The notes under the pieces were generated by a model. The model worked only from the letters and a program-made list of their open reading frames with translations. It ran no database searches and was not told where the DNA came from. Positions 44,003 to 54,514 of a stretch of 64,000 nucleotides of DNA are shown one piece after another. A program made the translations under genes and the position numbers. The stretch comes from Akanthomyces muscarius. Lineage: Eukaryota; Ascomycota; Sordariomycetes; Hypocreales; Cordycipitaceae. The DNA is taken from NCBI RefSeq assembly GCF_028009165.1, contig NC_079241.1:6572001-6636000 (forward strand), in the 5' to 3' direction. Each line of letters opens with the position of its first letter. The first letter of the stretch is position 1.

Positions 44003-44513
44003 TGCATTTAGGGGCATTTTCTTTTCGGGCTTTACATAGATGATACACTAGCGCTTGAAAATTCAATCATGATTATGACGTGGATTTATGACGATATTCA
44101 CCAGCTTGAAATCATAGCATAGTATGGAGTGTGAGGGGTGTATTGAGACGTACCTCTATCTGCAAGGTAAAGTAGACCTCTAAAGGCAGAAGCAAATTAG
44201 CCTCGTAACTAAAATCACGCGTAAAGAATTGGCAACAGGAAAGAGATGAAGCAAGACAATAGCAAATAAGAAATGGAAGGGTGTCTGTCTCCTTAAGTTG
44301 CCAGATCAATCTTGTCCTTCACAAACGAGAAACAACAAAAACCAAAGTCCAACAATGCCCCCTTTCCTTGCCCCGATTACCATCCTCCACTGCAAAAACA
44401 AGTGCCTCTATCTGGGTATCTGCGGCTATCGTATCTTGTCGTTGCGAGGCCGCGCCGTCCGGCCATTATACAGTCGTTGAAACAAAAGAAAAGTAAAACG
44501 ATCAAAAGCTGCG
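44003..44513. other. Convergent 3' region RNA1 / Gln-rich gene
   Basis: About 510 bp between two gene ends, no gene seen. Confidence 0.5.
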
Positions 44514-45421
44514 TTACATTATGACGTCCATGGTGTCGGCACCGCGGAACTGCTCAAAGGCACCGTATTGCGATGCCATCTCCATCTGCTGCTGCTCGCG
44601 GACAAAGTCGGGGCCGAGATAGATGGGGTCCGTGGCCTTGTTGTAAGTGGCAGAGGAACCAAAGTGGCAGTAAGCGTTGGCAGTCCGCTTGTCGGCATTG
44701 CGCTCGTTTTCGCGGCGCATGAGCTCCTCGTAGCCAGAAGCCATGTAGGGCTCACTCTCTGCAGGCTGGGTCCAGCGCCCGTTGGCAATCTGCTCCATGG
44801 GTGCCTGTTCCATGGTGTTGTTCATCTGCTGTTCGCGCTCGTAGCGAACACGGGCGAGGTGTTCCTCCTGCTCGAGGGATGTGCTGCTCCACGCGAGCGC
44901 GGGTATATTTTGGGCTCCGTTCGGAGGGCAGATGCTCCAGAGTTCCAGGAGTCGAAGCTTCTGGTCATCATCGGCCGTCTTGAAGAGTTGAAGCTGGGAG
45001 GGTGTCAGAAGAGAGGGTTCGACGCCGTAGCTTCGAAGAATAGCCTCCGCTTGGGAGACGTCATTTTCGAGGGGCGCCGAGGAGGGTCGCTGGAAAGCTT
45101 GCTGGGGTTGCGTCTCGGCATCTTGGCTGCGAGGCTTGGAGATGTGGTACGAGTGCGTGTAGTGCTGTGAGGCCGAGTAGACGGCCTGTGCAGGAGCAGG
45201 GGCAGACTGTAGCATCTGCTGTTGTTGCTGCTGTTGAGCTTGCTCGCGAGCCATGGCGGCCTGAAGCTCGGGGTCGAACGTAAGGTTACGCGAAAATAGG
45301 GCGAGCAGTTCGTCCGGGACTTGCATGTTGCTCTGCACATGAGCCTGGGCAGGCATCATGGTCTATACTAGGGGTTAGCCGCTGATCGTTGCAGAGGACT
45401 CAGTGGCAAAGCTACCTCCAT
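44514..45421 (-). CDS. Uncharacterised Gln-rich protein
   Basis: Main exon 45362-44514; a 6-nt first coding exon (ATGGAG, 45421-45416) with a 53-nt intron (GTAGCT..GGCTAACC..TATAG) would give METMMPAQAH and 284 aa. If unspliced, the start is ATG 45359 and the protein has 281 aa. The chain has a Gln run (AQQQQQQQMLQ) near residue 45, a central helical part (DVSQAEAILRSYGVEPSLLT, TADDDQKLRLLELWSICPP) and a charged end (GYEELMRRENERNADKRTA, YLGPDFVREQQQMEMASQ). No signal peptide or membrane segment. I recognise no family; composition suggests a nuclear or RNA-associated protein, but this is weak. Confidence 0.75.
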
Positions 45422-46550
45422 GACAATATTTCGATTGAAGAAAAAAAGAAGAATCAAACGGTCCGGAGGATCCAAGTCGCCGGGTCTCGATCACAAGTGG
45501 CACAAAGTGAATAGGGTTCTGCTTCAGCCACGGGCGGGGAGGGCTGTATGTGGTGACAAACGAGGTCGCCGGGGCAAGAGTCTACGAGAAGCAAGAGCGA
45601 TGCGACAAAAAGAACAAGTCAGAATGCAAAGACAGATCGTTTGCGGATTTGGTCAGAAGATGGAGGAGACGAGAAAGAAGCAGCGAGACGCGGCGTCTTT
45701 GTATCACGAGCGGCGTGCGTTGGGCAGCAAGCGTGGTCACAAGCGGATTGGCGGGGCTCAGGAGGGGACCGGTGAGGCAGCAATGCACGCTGCAGACTCG
45801 GCCAGTCTGCTTAGGAAAAAAAGTGAAGACGAGTTGAACAGGCCAAGATTCAAAGGCGAGAATAGATTCGGAACGTTTTTCTGGTTTTTCTTTGCATATG
45901 TAGCTATTGTCGGAGGGAAATGAAAGGATGTGGCGAAAAGATGACACGGATGACATAGGTCCTGAGAAGTCGGTGACGATATTTGTTGGGGGTGCCTAAG
46001 ATTAGGTGCTGCAGCCCCCTACAGCAAGGAACAGGGAACCACCAGGCACCAGCAGCGGCGGACTCTGGCATCGGCACCCACTGGGAGCCAGCGGACGTCG
46101 GGCGGCGGCGGCATGTGCGGCGCGGCGGAACCGGAATGGCGGAACTACGCCGCTGCCAACCACGTACACCGCAAAGTGTCACAAGTAAACAAAACACACA
46201 TACAAAATCGCATTGCTTGGAACAGAGCAGATTTATTATCATCTCGTGCTTGAGTCGCCTGTCATCACCGATTTAAAGTGCTGCCAGTGTAAAACGTTAC
46301 AAATATAGCAGGTATAATAGAATAGTGGCAGGCATAATAGAAGGCATATATAAGTGCTAGTGCAATGTAACACCTCCCTGCGACAAATACATTTCACATG
46401 CAAAACTAAATTAATTCCATGTGAAACATAATTTGGGATATCTTCTCTGCCATTACAGCAAGCAAGTAGTCTGATTCCCAATCCATACCACACGCCTAGG
46501 GCACTCCCTTCTAACATCACGCTCGACCGACACTCACTCACAAGCGCGTA
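45422..46550. other. Intergenic upstream of the Gln-rich gene
   Basis: About 1.1 kb. An open frame at 45420-45923 is purine-rich, basic and antisense to nothing, but shares the promoter of the Gln-rich gene and shows no motif. No supported gene. Confidence 0.5.
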
Positions 46551-46730
46551 GCAAAGACGCTGCTGGCTAGTAATTTCTATAAAATAAATGTATTCAGGGA
46601 AATAATGGAAGTACTAGAAATAGAAAGTATAATGGAAATGAAAAAGAGGATAGAAATGATAAGTATATATATAATAAGGTGAAACAGAAATAAATAAGAA
46701 AAAAGAGTGAGATTAATCAGAGGAATATAA
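46551..46730 (+). repeat. Dispersed repeat, copy D
   Basis: gcaaagacgctgctggctag then taatttctataaaataaatg and an A/G-rich tail (gaaatagaaagtataatgg, then gaaatgaaaaagaggatag). Closest in head to copy B; same orientation. Confidence 0.65.
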
Positions 46731-46783
46731 ACATGAAAGAAGTGACAAGTCACTGCTTCTACCTAGGCAGCGCTTTTTATCCA

Positions 46784-47997
46784 TCAACCACTTGCCTCCC
46801 CAATCTCTCTAATAACAGCCTCTGTAACCTGCTTCGTTGTCGCCGTACCACCAAGATCGCACGTCGTAATGCCACTCTCACAAACCTTTTCTATCGCCTT
46901 CATCAATTTCTCCGACGCCTCTTGCTCGCCAAGCCAGGCCAGCATCTCCACCGCTGTCCAAAACGTCGCCACCGGGTTGGCAATGCCTTTGCCCGTGATG
47001 TCAAACGCGGAGCCATGGATGGGCTCAAACATGGAGGGATTCTGACGAGTAGGATCCAAGTTGCTCGTCGGCGCAATGCCGATGGACCCCGCCAATGCCG
47101 CGGCCAGATCGGACAGAATATCAGCGTGCTAGTCAGGTCAGCTTTGATTTCTCAGTCGGTAGGGCTGAAGAGTGCACTTACAAGATTGGTGGCAACGATT
47201 GTATCCAACGACTTTGGCTTCTCCACCATTCGCACAGTCATGGCGTCCACCAGCATCTTATCCACTGTCACATCGGGATACTCCTGGCCTACCTCCGTCG
47301 CCACTTCATCCCACAGCACCATCCCGTTTCTCTGCGCATTGCTCTTTGACACGACGGTCAGCAACTTCCTCGGGCGCTTCTGCGCAACTTCAAAGGCGAA
47401 CCGCATGATGCGCGTTATACCGTGACGTGTGAATATTGACACTTCGGTCGCCGTCTCCCAAGCTTGACCGACATGAGACCGTCCGCCTTGCCCAGCGTAC
47501 TCGCCTTCGCTGTTCTCGCGGACGATAACCCAGTCCAAGTCACCTGGTCCGCACCGGCGCAGAGGAGACTGGGTGCCAGGCAAGATGCGGGTCGGCCGCA
47601 CGTTGGCGTACTGTTGCAGAGGCTGGCAGATTGCCAGACGCAGTCCCCATAGCGAAATATGGTCCGGAACGTCTGCGGGGAATTAGTCGGATTTTTCTTT
47701 TTCTTTACAGAGAAGGGCGGATAGGTGTGGCCTACCAGGAGCCCCGACTGCGCCAAACAAGATGGCATCATGCTTTCGTAGCTGGTCCAGCGCATCGTCC
47801 GGCATGTACTGGCCCGTCTTTTTATAGCGCTCCGAGCTCCAATCGTAGTTTTCAAACTCAATCCCAAACGTGCCTAGAGTCCGCGATAATACCCGGAGTA
47901 CGGAAATGCCGGCGTCTACGACCTCCGCTCCGATGCCATCTGCGGGGATCGCAGCAATGCTGTATGTCTTTGCTCCAGAAAGAGGAACGGCAGCCAT
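46784..47997 (-). CDS. Tartrate / D-malate dehydrogenase-type decarboxylating dehydrogenase
   Basis: Three exons, 47997-47736, 47672-47182 and 47128-46784, closing to 365 aa. It starts MAAVPLSGAKTYSIAAIPADGIG, with the GDGIG-like motif of the isocitrate/isopropylmalate dehydrogenase superfamily. The substrate region (DWVIVRENSEGEYAGQGGR), the catalytic stretch (LLTVVSKSNAQRNGM), the metal-binding DILSDLAAALAGSIG and the NAD-site EPIHGSAFDITGKGIANPVA are present. Length and the REN-SEGEY segment fit the TtuC/DmlA branch (tartrate dehydrogenase or D-malate dehydrogenase) better than LEU2, but the exact substrate cannot be fixed by reading. No obvious targeting peptide, so cytosolic. A long intergenic region with repeat copy D lies downstream. 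Confidence 0.9.
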
Positions 47998-48691
47998 GAT
48001 GGATATTGATGAGAACCTCGAGCAGCCCCTCAAGACGATGATGCCAACTATGCGATGGATATTGTGTGGAACAAGCGACTCGGTTTCTCATGTGTTGTGA
48101 GAGGTGGAATTAACGACCGCGCCGGTGGTAAACTGACGTGGGGTATGGGTCGCCGGGATCTGGCACCGATGGAGCCATCTCCGTCCCGGTGCAAGGTTGT
48201 CCATGGTTCACAATACTGCGGAATTACAGGACTAATTAGCACACATTCATTGGGGAATCTCATCTATACGCGTAATTCTCCAGTACGAAATGTGACTAAG
48301 AGCACCAGACCACAGCGATCGAGCTGGCTGATAGGTCACTTATGCGACCATTGCTCGCCTAACTGAGCCAAGCATTCCATTATTTCCAGCAATAATTGGC
48401 CAGGGATCATCGCATGATTCGTTTTACTCGTATCGCAGTCTGATTGGCTGTTACTGTTGTGCACCCTGCGTTCAGTGGCATTCATATACCGATGCCGCCG
48501 CTGTGACTCATGAACTTCTCTTGCGGCAGCGCTGATAAGGCTGCCGGTTTCAATGTGCGGCCCAGAGGGTCAGGGCATGGGCCCTTTTTTTTAAATGTTA
48601 TACACTGGTTTCTAATTATTTGGGGACTTCTGTTATATGAATTATACAAATAACCCATCTAACACTCGGCATTTGCGCATGAAACGGCAAG
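47998..48691. promoter_or_regulatory. Divergent promoter region, dehydrogenase / eEF1B
   Basis: About 690 bp between outward-facing starts, no gene seen. Confidence 0.5.
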
Positions 48692-49641
48692 ATGGGATTC
48701 CCTGACCTCGGCGAAGTAGCTGGGCTTAAAGGTAATTTGAGCTGAGCCTCGACGTTTCTGCAAAATTGGACGACTGAGCTGACAATGACTTAGCTCTCAA
48801 CGACTGGGTGACTACCAGATCCTACGTTGAATCGTACGTTTTGCGTTTCGCGCCTTGCCAACCTTCGGAGTCTTGGCCAAAGGAGCTGGGCAGAAATTTG
48901 CTTACTATTTTCGCCGTCCAATACGCTAATGTGCATAGCAGCTATTCCCCCTCTCAAGCCGATGCTACCTGTTTCGAGGCTATCGACTCTGCCCCCGACG
49001 CCGCGCAGTACCCCCACGCCGCCCGATGGTACAAGCACATTGCCACCTACGAGGCTGAGTTTTCCGGTCTCGCAGGCGATGCCTCCAAGTCCTACAAAAG
49101 TTACGGGCCTGAAATGGTTGGTGGCGTAGCTTCTCAGCCAGCCGGCGACGGTGATGAGGACGTCGATTTGTTTGGCAGCGACGAAGAAGTAGACCCCGAA
49201 GCTGAGCGCATTCGTGAGCAGCGTCTGGCCGACTACAAGGCGCGCAAGGCAACCAAGCCACAGACTGTTGCCAAGTCTGTAGTCATTCTTGATGTCAAGC
49301 CTTGGGGTATGTCGCTTCTAGAAGCTCTTCTTTGCTGCCGTGCTGACAATAGCCAGATGATGAGACCGACATGGCGGCGCTTGAGGCTGCTGTTCGGGGC
49401 ATCGAACGAGACGGCTTGGTCTGGGGTACCTCGAAGCTGATTGCTGTGGGCTATGGTATTAAAAAATTACAGCTCAACGTGGTCGTCCAGGATGACAAGG
49501 TGTCGACTCAGGACCTCCAGGATGAGATTGAGGGCTTCGAGGAGTATGTCCAGTCTTCCGATATCGTAAGTTCCATTGCTAATCGCACGGCCACATGGAT
49601 CAATCTGACACTATATCAAGGTTGCTTTCCAGAAGCTTTAG
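48692..49641 (+). CDS. EFB1: Translation elongation factor 1-beta (eEF1B-alpha)
   Basis: Five exons, 48692-48731, 48794-48833, 48942-49306, 49357-49565 and 49621-49641, closing to 224 aa. The N-terminal GST-like part starts [20 protein letters not shown] and runs through [10 protein letters not shown]; an acidic linker ([20 protein letters not shown]) holds the family's phospho-acceptor region; the C-terminal guanine-exchange domain has [37 protein letters not shown] and ends DIVAFQKL. It recharges eEF1A with GTP. Intron 2 ends in TAGCAG, a tandem NAGNAG acceptor: the downstream AG (exon from 48942) matches relatives; the other adds one Ser. The last exon encodes only VAFQKL and the stop. Confidence 0.95.
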
Positions 49642-50640
49642 GGAGGTGTCAGCCTTTTCCAAGCCCTTCGTCAGCTGCAAGAATCGGTCAAAGGGTAGCG
49701 TCCGCATAAGTACCAGGAAGACAGACAAATTACAGACGAACAGAATCACGTGGTAGGCTGAAAGGAGACTTATTGGTTTATGAGGGTAGTGAAGCTTTCT
49801 ATTCAATTCTGAGAAATACTTCAGCGTCACCGTGACTTGCGTGGATTTGCCCGATTCTGGGCGGCTGGCGGCGCCACGAGCAAACGCCACAATCCCACGT
49901 CGATTATTCATGTTTGAGCCGTCCTATTGCAATATTCCACGACTATTTGCACTTGAAGAGTCTTTAATAGATGTGCTCGGGCGTTTGATTGAGCTGGGAA
50001 GAGCCGCATTCTAGCGCGACGCCTCGCTCTCCGATGCCATTCGTCACGGGGTTGACCTTTTGAAAAAACTAATTCTAGGCGAAAATGGAAATATGGATTT
50101 CTCCGTCTTCACGCTTATAAATTACGCCAGAACCCGGAATCTCTTCTTATATGTAGAGTGTATTGCAGGTACAACCGGCGCTTCTACTGGTAAGTGGCCC
50201 TCATTCAATATTAGGGTAGAACTCTATTACTTCTATGGATGCACCGAGTTTGTCGGGGAAAATGTCCCCAGCAGGCAACAATTAAGATTTTGGAGCCGTG
50301 GAAAGTTTTGGGTCGCGATTGTTGTTTTTGGTAAAGCTGGCTGCTCTATTGGTTCGGGCACTTCCCTGAATGACGCCGCACCTTCCTGTCCAAACAAGGC
50401 TGAGACACGCCCATCTTCGAGGATTGAAAACACGAAAATTGCATCCCTACGTGGTTCGACATCTGAGTGCACTAAGGTATAACCTTAAGTCTATTTCACA
50501 ATATTTGGCCTCCGTCAGCCGCAGCCAATATGCCCGAGTGAGGCTCCAACATTCCATCCATACCAGCCCCTCGGCAGCGTACAAATACTGCTGTCAGGCT
50601 CCCCCGCGTGTCCACTTTCACCTTTCATCCATCATTCAAA
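49642..50640. other. Intergenic eEF1B / 6-Cys peptide
   Basis: About 1 kb. An open frame at 50060-50482 starts with TTG and shows no motif, so no gene is called. Confidence 0.5.
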
Positions 50641-50976
50641 ATGATATTCTCTACTTCCACCGCCATCATTGCCATCTTGGTTGGACTGGCTGCTGCTGCG
50701 CCGGTTGACGATCACTCTCCGACTTCCGGTCCGAAGACGAATTCGGGAGAGGTAAGTTTCCCCCACGCGGCAACAAGTCGCATGCACAGCAAGACGAAGA
50801 ATCTGCATATATGTATTCTTCCAGGTCTTGGACGCCCCATATAGACAGAAAATGGTGCTAATCATATGTTGTAGCCTTGCCCCGTCTGGTTCAGAGAGCC
50901 ATGCTGCAGTGAGCTTAAGGGCACACGCTATGAAGGCTGCCCCTGCGCCGAGGTTTGCTCCTTTGGCGCAAGATAA
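50641..50976 (+). CDS. Small secreted 6-cysteine protein with a hidden intron
   Basis: Exon 1 50641-50751 encodes a signal peptide (MIFSTSTAIIAILVGLAAAA, cleavage likely near residue 20) and a Ser/Pro/Thr-rich spacer. A 123-nt intron (GTAAGT at 50752, branch GTGCTAATC, acceptor TTGTAG) joins in frame to exon 2, 50875-50976, which reads PCPVWFREPCCSELKGTR and YEGCPCAEVCSFGAR then stop. The mature chain has six cysteines (39, 47, 48, 59, 61, 65; C-x7-CC-x10-C-x-C-x3-C), enough for three disulfides, in a 70-aa precursor. An alternative acceptor (TTCCAG at 50823) gives a 62-residue tail with few cysteines and no pattern. I recognise no family; effector-like or antimicrobial roles are possible but unproven. 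Confidence 0.7.
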
Positions 50977-51533
50977 GGTTAACAGTCTTGCAATTTTTAA
51001 GTTATCATTCAGATAGCCAAATAAATATGATATTGCTTTGTCCCCTTCACATCCTTCGCGGCAGCTTTGACTTATAAGATTCAACGCGACGTGCCTAGAA
51101 CTACGGACTCAGCGGCTGAGCCACTGTAAATATAGTGGCTTAATAACAACCAATGTATACTTTGACACAAACATCAAAGTACGAATGATTAGGAAGTTGT
51201 ACAATATGTGCACCTCAATAGAACCCATTTGATTGTCGGCTCCTTATAGGGGTCATCGGTACTAAACGACTGTATAGTTGAGCCCAGATCGAGACTAGCA
51301 TTGAGGATGGTCGTCAACCACGTTACTTAGGTACGCCGTCCTGGCAACGGCGCGTCCTCATCCAACCATCAACAACTTCGTGACCCTGCCGTCCAGCCAC
51401 AGTACAATCGGCAATTCGCCTCAGTCGCCAAGAAGCCCGCTCGTTCTTCGTTCGCCAGCTCAGAAGAGTCGTCTCTCGTGGAATCCAGCCGACGCCAGCG
51501 CGCATATATCACCAGGCGGATGCCGCTACCTAA
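50977..51533. other. Intergenic
   Basis: About 560 bp, no gene seen. The right part (51380-51530) is GC-richer and open in one frame without an ATG; it could be the decayed 5' part of the relic that follows. Confidence 0.4.
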
Positions 51534-52648
51534 TGTCCCCCCGGACCTCAACATGCCTCCCAAGCAGTCTCGCCACCGGAGCGTTTAGACAACATCGACC
51601 CAGTAACGTCAGTCATGGGCACAGTCTGTCAAAAATACCCTGCCAGCACCCGCGTCTGGGACTATGACAAACTCTTGCGCTTGTCTCTTACTCCCATGGT
51701 CTGCGCCAAGAAGCTGCAGGCGAGCGTTGATGACCTCAAGATGCACTTCTACGCTGCGAATTGGACAGTCAACGTCCGCGCTCTTGACCTTGCGACCGGC
51801 AAATAGTCCAACGGGCAGTCCTTTTTTCGTCCAAGCACGATCGAAGAGGTGGAGCGTATGCTGATGGCCAGCAAGCCTTGGCTTGACGCCCGCGATCCCG
51901 CCGCCGACTTTCCTACCACCGTCAAAGATCAAGCTTGTGTTGAAACGCGCTTCGACAATGCTACCGGGCTATGGGCCTATGTTGCCCGCTATCTCGAGTG
52001 TTCCCAGATTCCGGACGCGGGGATCCTGGGCTCATATACACGCTGGCTGAATCTCCCGTAAGTTTACTATACTTTGCCCTGAGTTACAGATCTTCCAGCT
52101 AACACATCTATGACTCAGCAATACGGATCCTGCTCTCGAATATTTTTGGCAAAAAAAAGGCATTTTCCTGGCAGACTGTCCCAATCATGACCCGAAACTT
52201 GCGGCCCAGCTCTGAAATAGACTTGGCAAACGGTGTCGGATCACAGCCCGACACTTCGGAGCCTCATACCATGGCTGTTGTCGCCAATATGGCACGGTTG
52301 CTCACAAATCAAGTTTCCATGGCTGAAATCACAGCTCTGATGTATCTTGCAGAGCATGTTGTTGTTGATTCGAATTATAATCACCACAAGATTATTCCAG
52401 TAAGTGGCAGTCACCCACCATCTCATATCTTAGCCTGTTAATTTGATCTCTAGATCACCATCTTCAGCATGTCCGACAGAAAGGTTCGGGTTGTTCAAGG
52501 CTACTTTAACCTGGACAAGCGCATGCTGAACATCAATGTGTCGCGCATCTTGGATTTTTCTACTTTTTTTATATCGGCTGAGAGGCGCCCTGACTTTTTC
52601 CAGCTGCTTGGATGGTTCACCAGCGAGCCTGTGGGAGAGACAACTTAG
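51534..52648 (+). pseudogene. Unknown conserved-looking gene broken by a stop and a one-base slip
   Basis: A three-exon gene can be traced: exon 1 to 52057 with ATG 51615, exon 2 52119-52399, exon 3 52454-52648 (both introns with GTAAGT and CTCAG or CTCTAG ends). Exon 1 reads VWDYDKLLRLSLTPMV and HFYAANWTVNVRALDLATGK, then TAG (51804-51806), then resumes in the same frame with SFFRPSTIEEVERMLMAS. In exon 2 a run of eight A's (52151-52158) puts the frame out by one; with seven A's it would read WQKKAFSWQTVPIMT and on to the second donor. Exon 3 (ITIFSMSDRKVRVVQGYF, ending GETT) is intact. I do not recognise the family. Two independent lesions say pseudogene, unless the A-run is a sequencing error. 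Confidence 0.6.
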
Positions 52649-53272
52649 ATACCATGTATTGTGTAGAGTTTTTTTCTTTTTCTCAGGAGTCATTGGTTCT
52701 GAACTACTTCATCTTGCTATTATATTCGCTCTCTCGCTTTCGGTTTTTTGACTGGGTAATAAATAGCTCTTGAGTATATTCGGCACGTCAATCAACTTCG
52801 CTGCTTGGCTTTGTTGCAGGGGTGTGGCTGGTGCTGCACAGCCACATCTATTAGCCACATTTCAGCTCTAGGTAGACGGCAGCTCGTAAGCTCCTGTTCA
52901 AGAAACTGCCATGGGCAGGCAGCTCACGCTGCGCAATCGATGTCGTGCAGCGTTAGGCACAAGTTCAAAGCAAAATGAGAAGCAAATTTCACGATTGATT
53001 AAAGAAGAAACAATACACTTTCTTCACCCGTAGAATTTGACTTTCCTACCAACTTTCCGCTAAACAACTTGCTGGCAGTCATTTACACGCTGCCACCCTA
53101 GAGCCGCTACAGCCTGCCACCAATCGTCCCCACGTCGCCTCAGGCAGAAGCTCCCTCGTAAGCTTTCCTTGTCAACCTACAGCCAAGCTACCTCATCCGC
53201 ATCCGCCATTCGACCCTCTGCATCAACACCGCACCCGCTCATCTAACCCACGCTTCCTCAATCAACGCAAAA
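52649..53272. other. Intergenic, PRE10 promoter
   Basis: About 620 bp. The last 200 bp are C-rich with few G, typical of a highly expressed fungal promoter. No gene seen. Confidence 0.5.
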
Positions 53273-54325
53273 ATGGTGAGCGCCCGCAGTTCCGCCCCAA
53301 GGCGATCGGAAATCTCCCCTTTTGCCCGCCGCGAATATAGAGCTAACTGCTGTTTGCCTTTCCGCAGACCTCGATAGGAACCGGGTACGATCTGCTCAAC
53401 TCCATCTTCTCGCCCGATGGCCGCAACTTCCAGGTCGAATACGCCGTCAAGGCGGTAGAGAATGGCGGCACATCCATCGGCATCCGCTGCGACGAGGGTG
53501 TCGTCCTGGCCGTTGAAAAGGTGGTTGCGTCGAAGCTGGCCAAGGCTGGCGCCAACAAGCGCATCGGTACCGTTGATAGTCATATTGGAGTCGTACGTTG
53601 TCCCCTCACCGCTACCCAAGTCTTTCTTGCTTCTCTTTTCTTCTATTTTCCTGTTAACACAGCCATAGGTCTACTCTGGCATGATCCCAGATGGCCGCCA
53701 CTTCATCGACCGAGCGCGCGACGAGTCGCAATCCTGGCGCCAAAACTTCAAGGCGCCCATCCCCACAGCCGACCTGGCCTCGCGCATGGGCAGCTACCTG
53801 CAAGCATACACCATGTACGGCTCCGTGCGCCCCTTTGGCATCACGGGCATCATCGGCGGCGTCGACACGTCCGAGGACACGCCCGTCGACGGCGAGGTCG
53901 GGTCGGGCCCCGCGTGCGGCGCCGGCGGCAAGGCCGCGGGCAAGAAGCATGGCGGGCCCTTTCTCTACATGGTCGAGCCCAGCGGCCAGTACTGGGGCTA
54001 CTACGGCGCCGCCACGGGCAAGGGCCGCCAGGCCGCCAAGGCGGAGCTCGAGAAGCTCGACCTGCAGAGCGGCGGGATGACGCTGCAGCAGGCCGTCAAG
54101 GAGGCCGCGCGCATCATCTACGTCGCGCAAAAGGACAACAAGGACAAGGACTTTGAGCTGGAGATGACCTGGATCAGCACCGCCGACGGCCCGACCAAGG
54201 GCCGCCACGTCGAGGTGCCCAAGGAGCTGCGCGACGAGGCCGAGAGATTAGCAAAGGCCGAGGACGAGTCGGATGATGAAGAAGAGGAGAGCGATAAGAA
54301 GGACGATGACAAGATGGAAGAATAA
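53273..54325 (+). CDS. PRE10: 20S proteasome subunit alpha 7 (PSMA3/Pre10)
   Basis: Three coding exons: the ATG alone (53273-53275), 53368-53592 and 53669-54325, closing to 294 aa. The join gives MTSIGTGYDLLNSIFSPDGR, with the alpha-subunit signature (FSPDGRNFQVEYAVKAVENG). The body follows the family (EKVVASKLAKAGANKRIGTV, VYSGMIPDGRHFIDRARDE, SYLQAYTMYGSVRPFG), with a Gly/Ala-rich surface insertion (GEVGSGPACGAGGKAAGKK) as in other filamentous fungi and an acidic C-terminal tail (DESDDEEEESDKKDDDKMEE) typical of alpha 7. Alpha subunits are non-catalytic gate components. The CAG acceptor at 53662 would cause an immediate stop (CCA TAG), so the CCATAG site is used. Confidence 0.95.
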
Positions 54326-54514
54326 AGAGGCAGACAACAAAATAGCAGCCGCGAGCTGGCAAAAACCCATGTAATATCATAAATAATGGCAGGGTCCATA
54401 GAATAACTGTTACGACTGAACTTTTGTGCTTGTACGCAAAGTGATTTCCAAATGAGGTCTATTCCGGTACCATGCTCTTTTTATCATATGTACAGTTTAC
54501 TTTTGCTAGCAAAA

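Noticed and set aside
42920..44017. 365-codon antisense frame over RNA1
   Set aside because: It is a codon-bias shadow of the RanGAP gene; the sense strand has clear leucine-rich repeats.
45420..45923. 167-codon + strand frame, basic
   Set aside because: Purine-rich, no motif, and it overlaps the first coding exon and promoter of the Gln-rich gene; likely open by composition.
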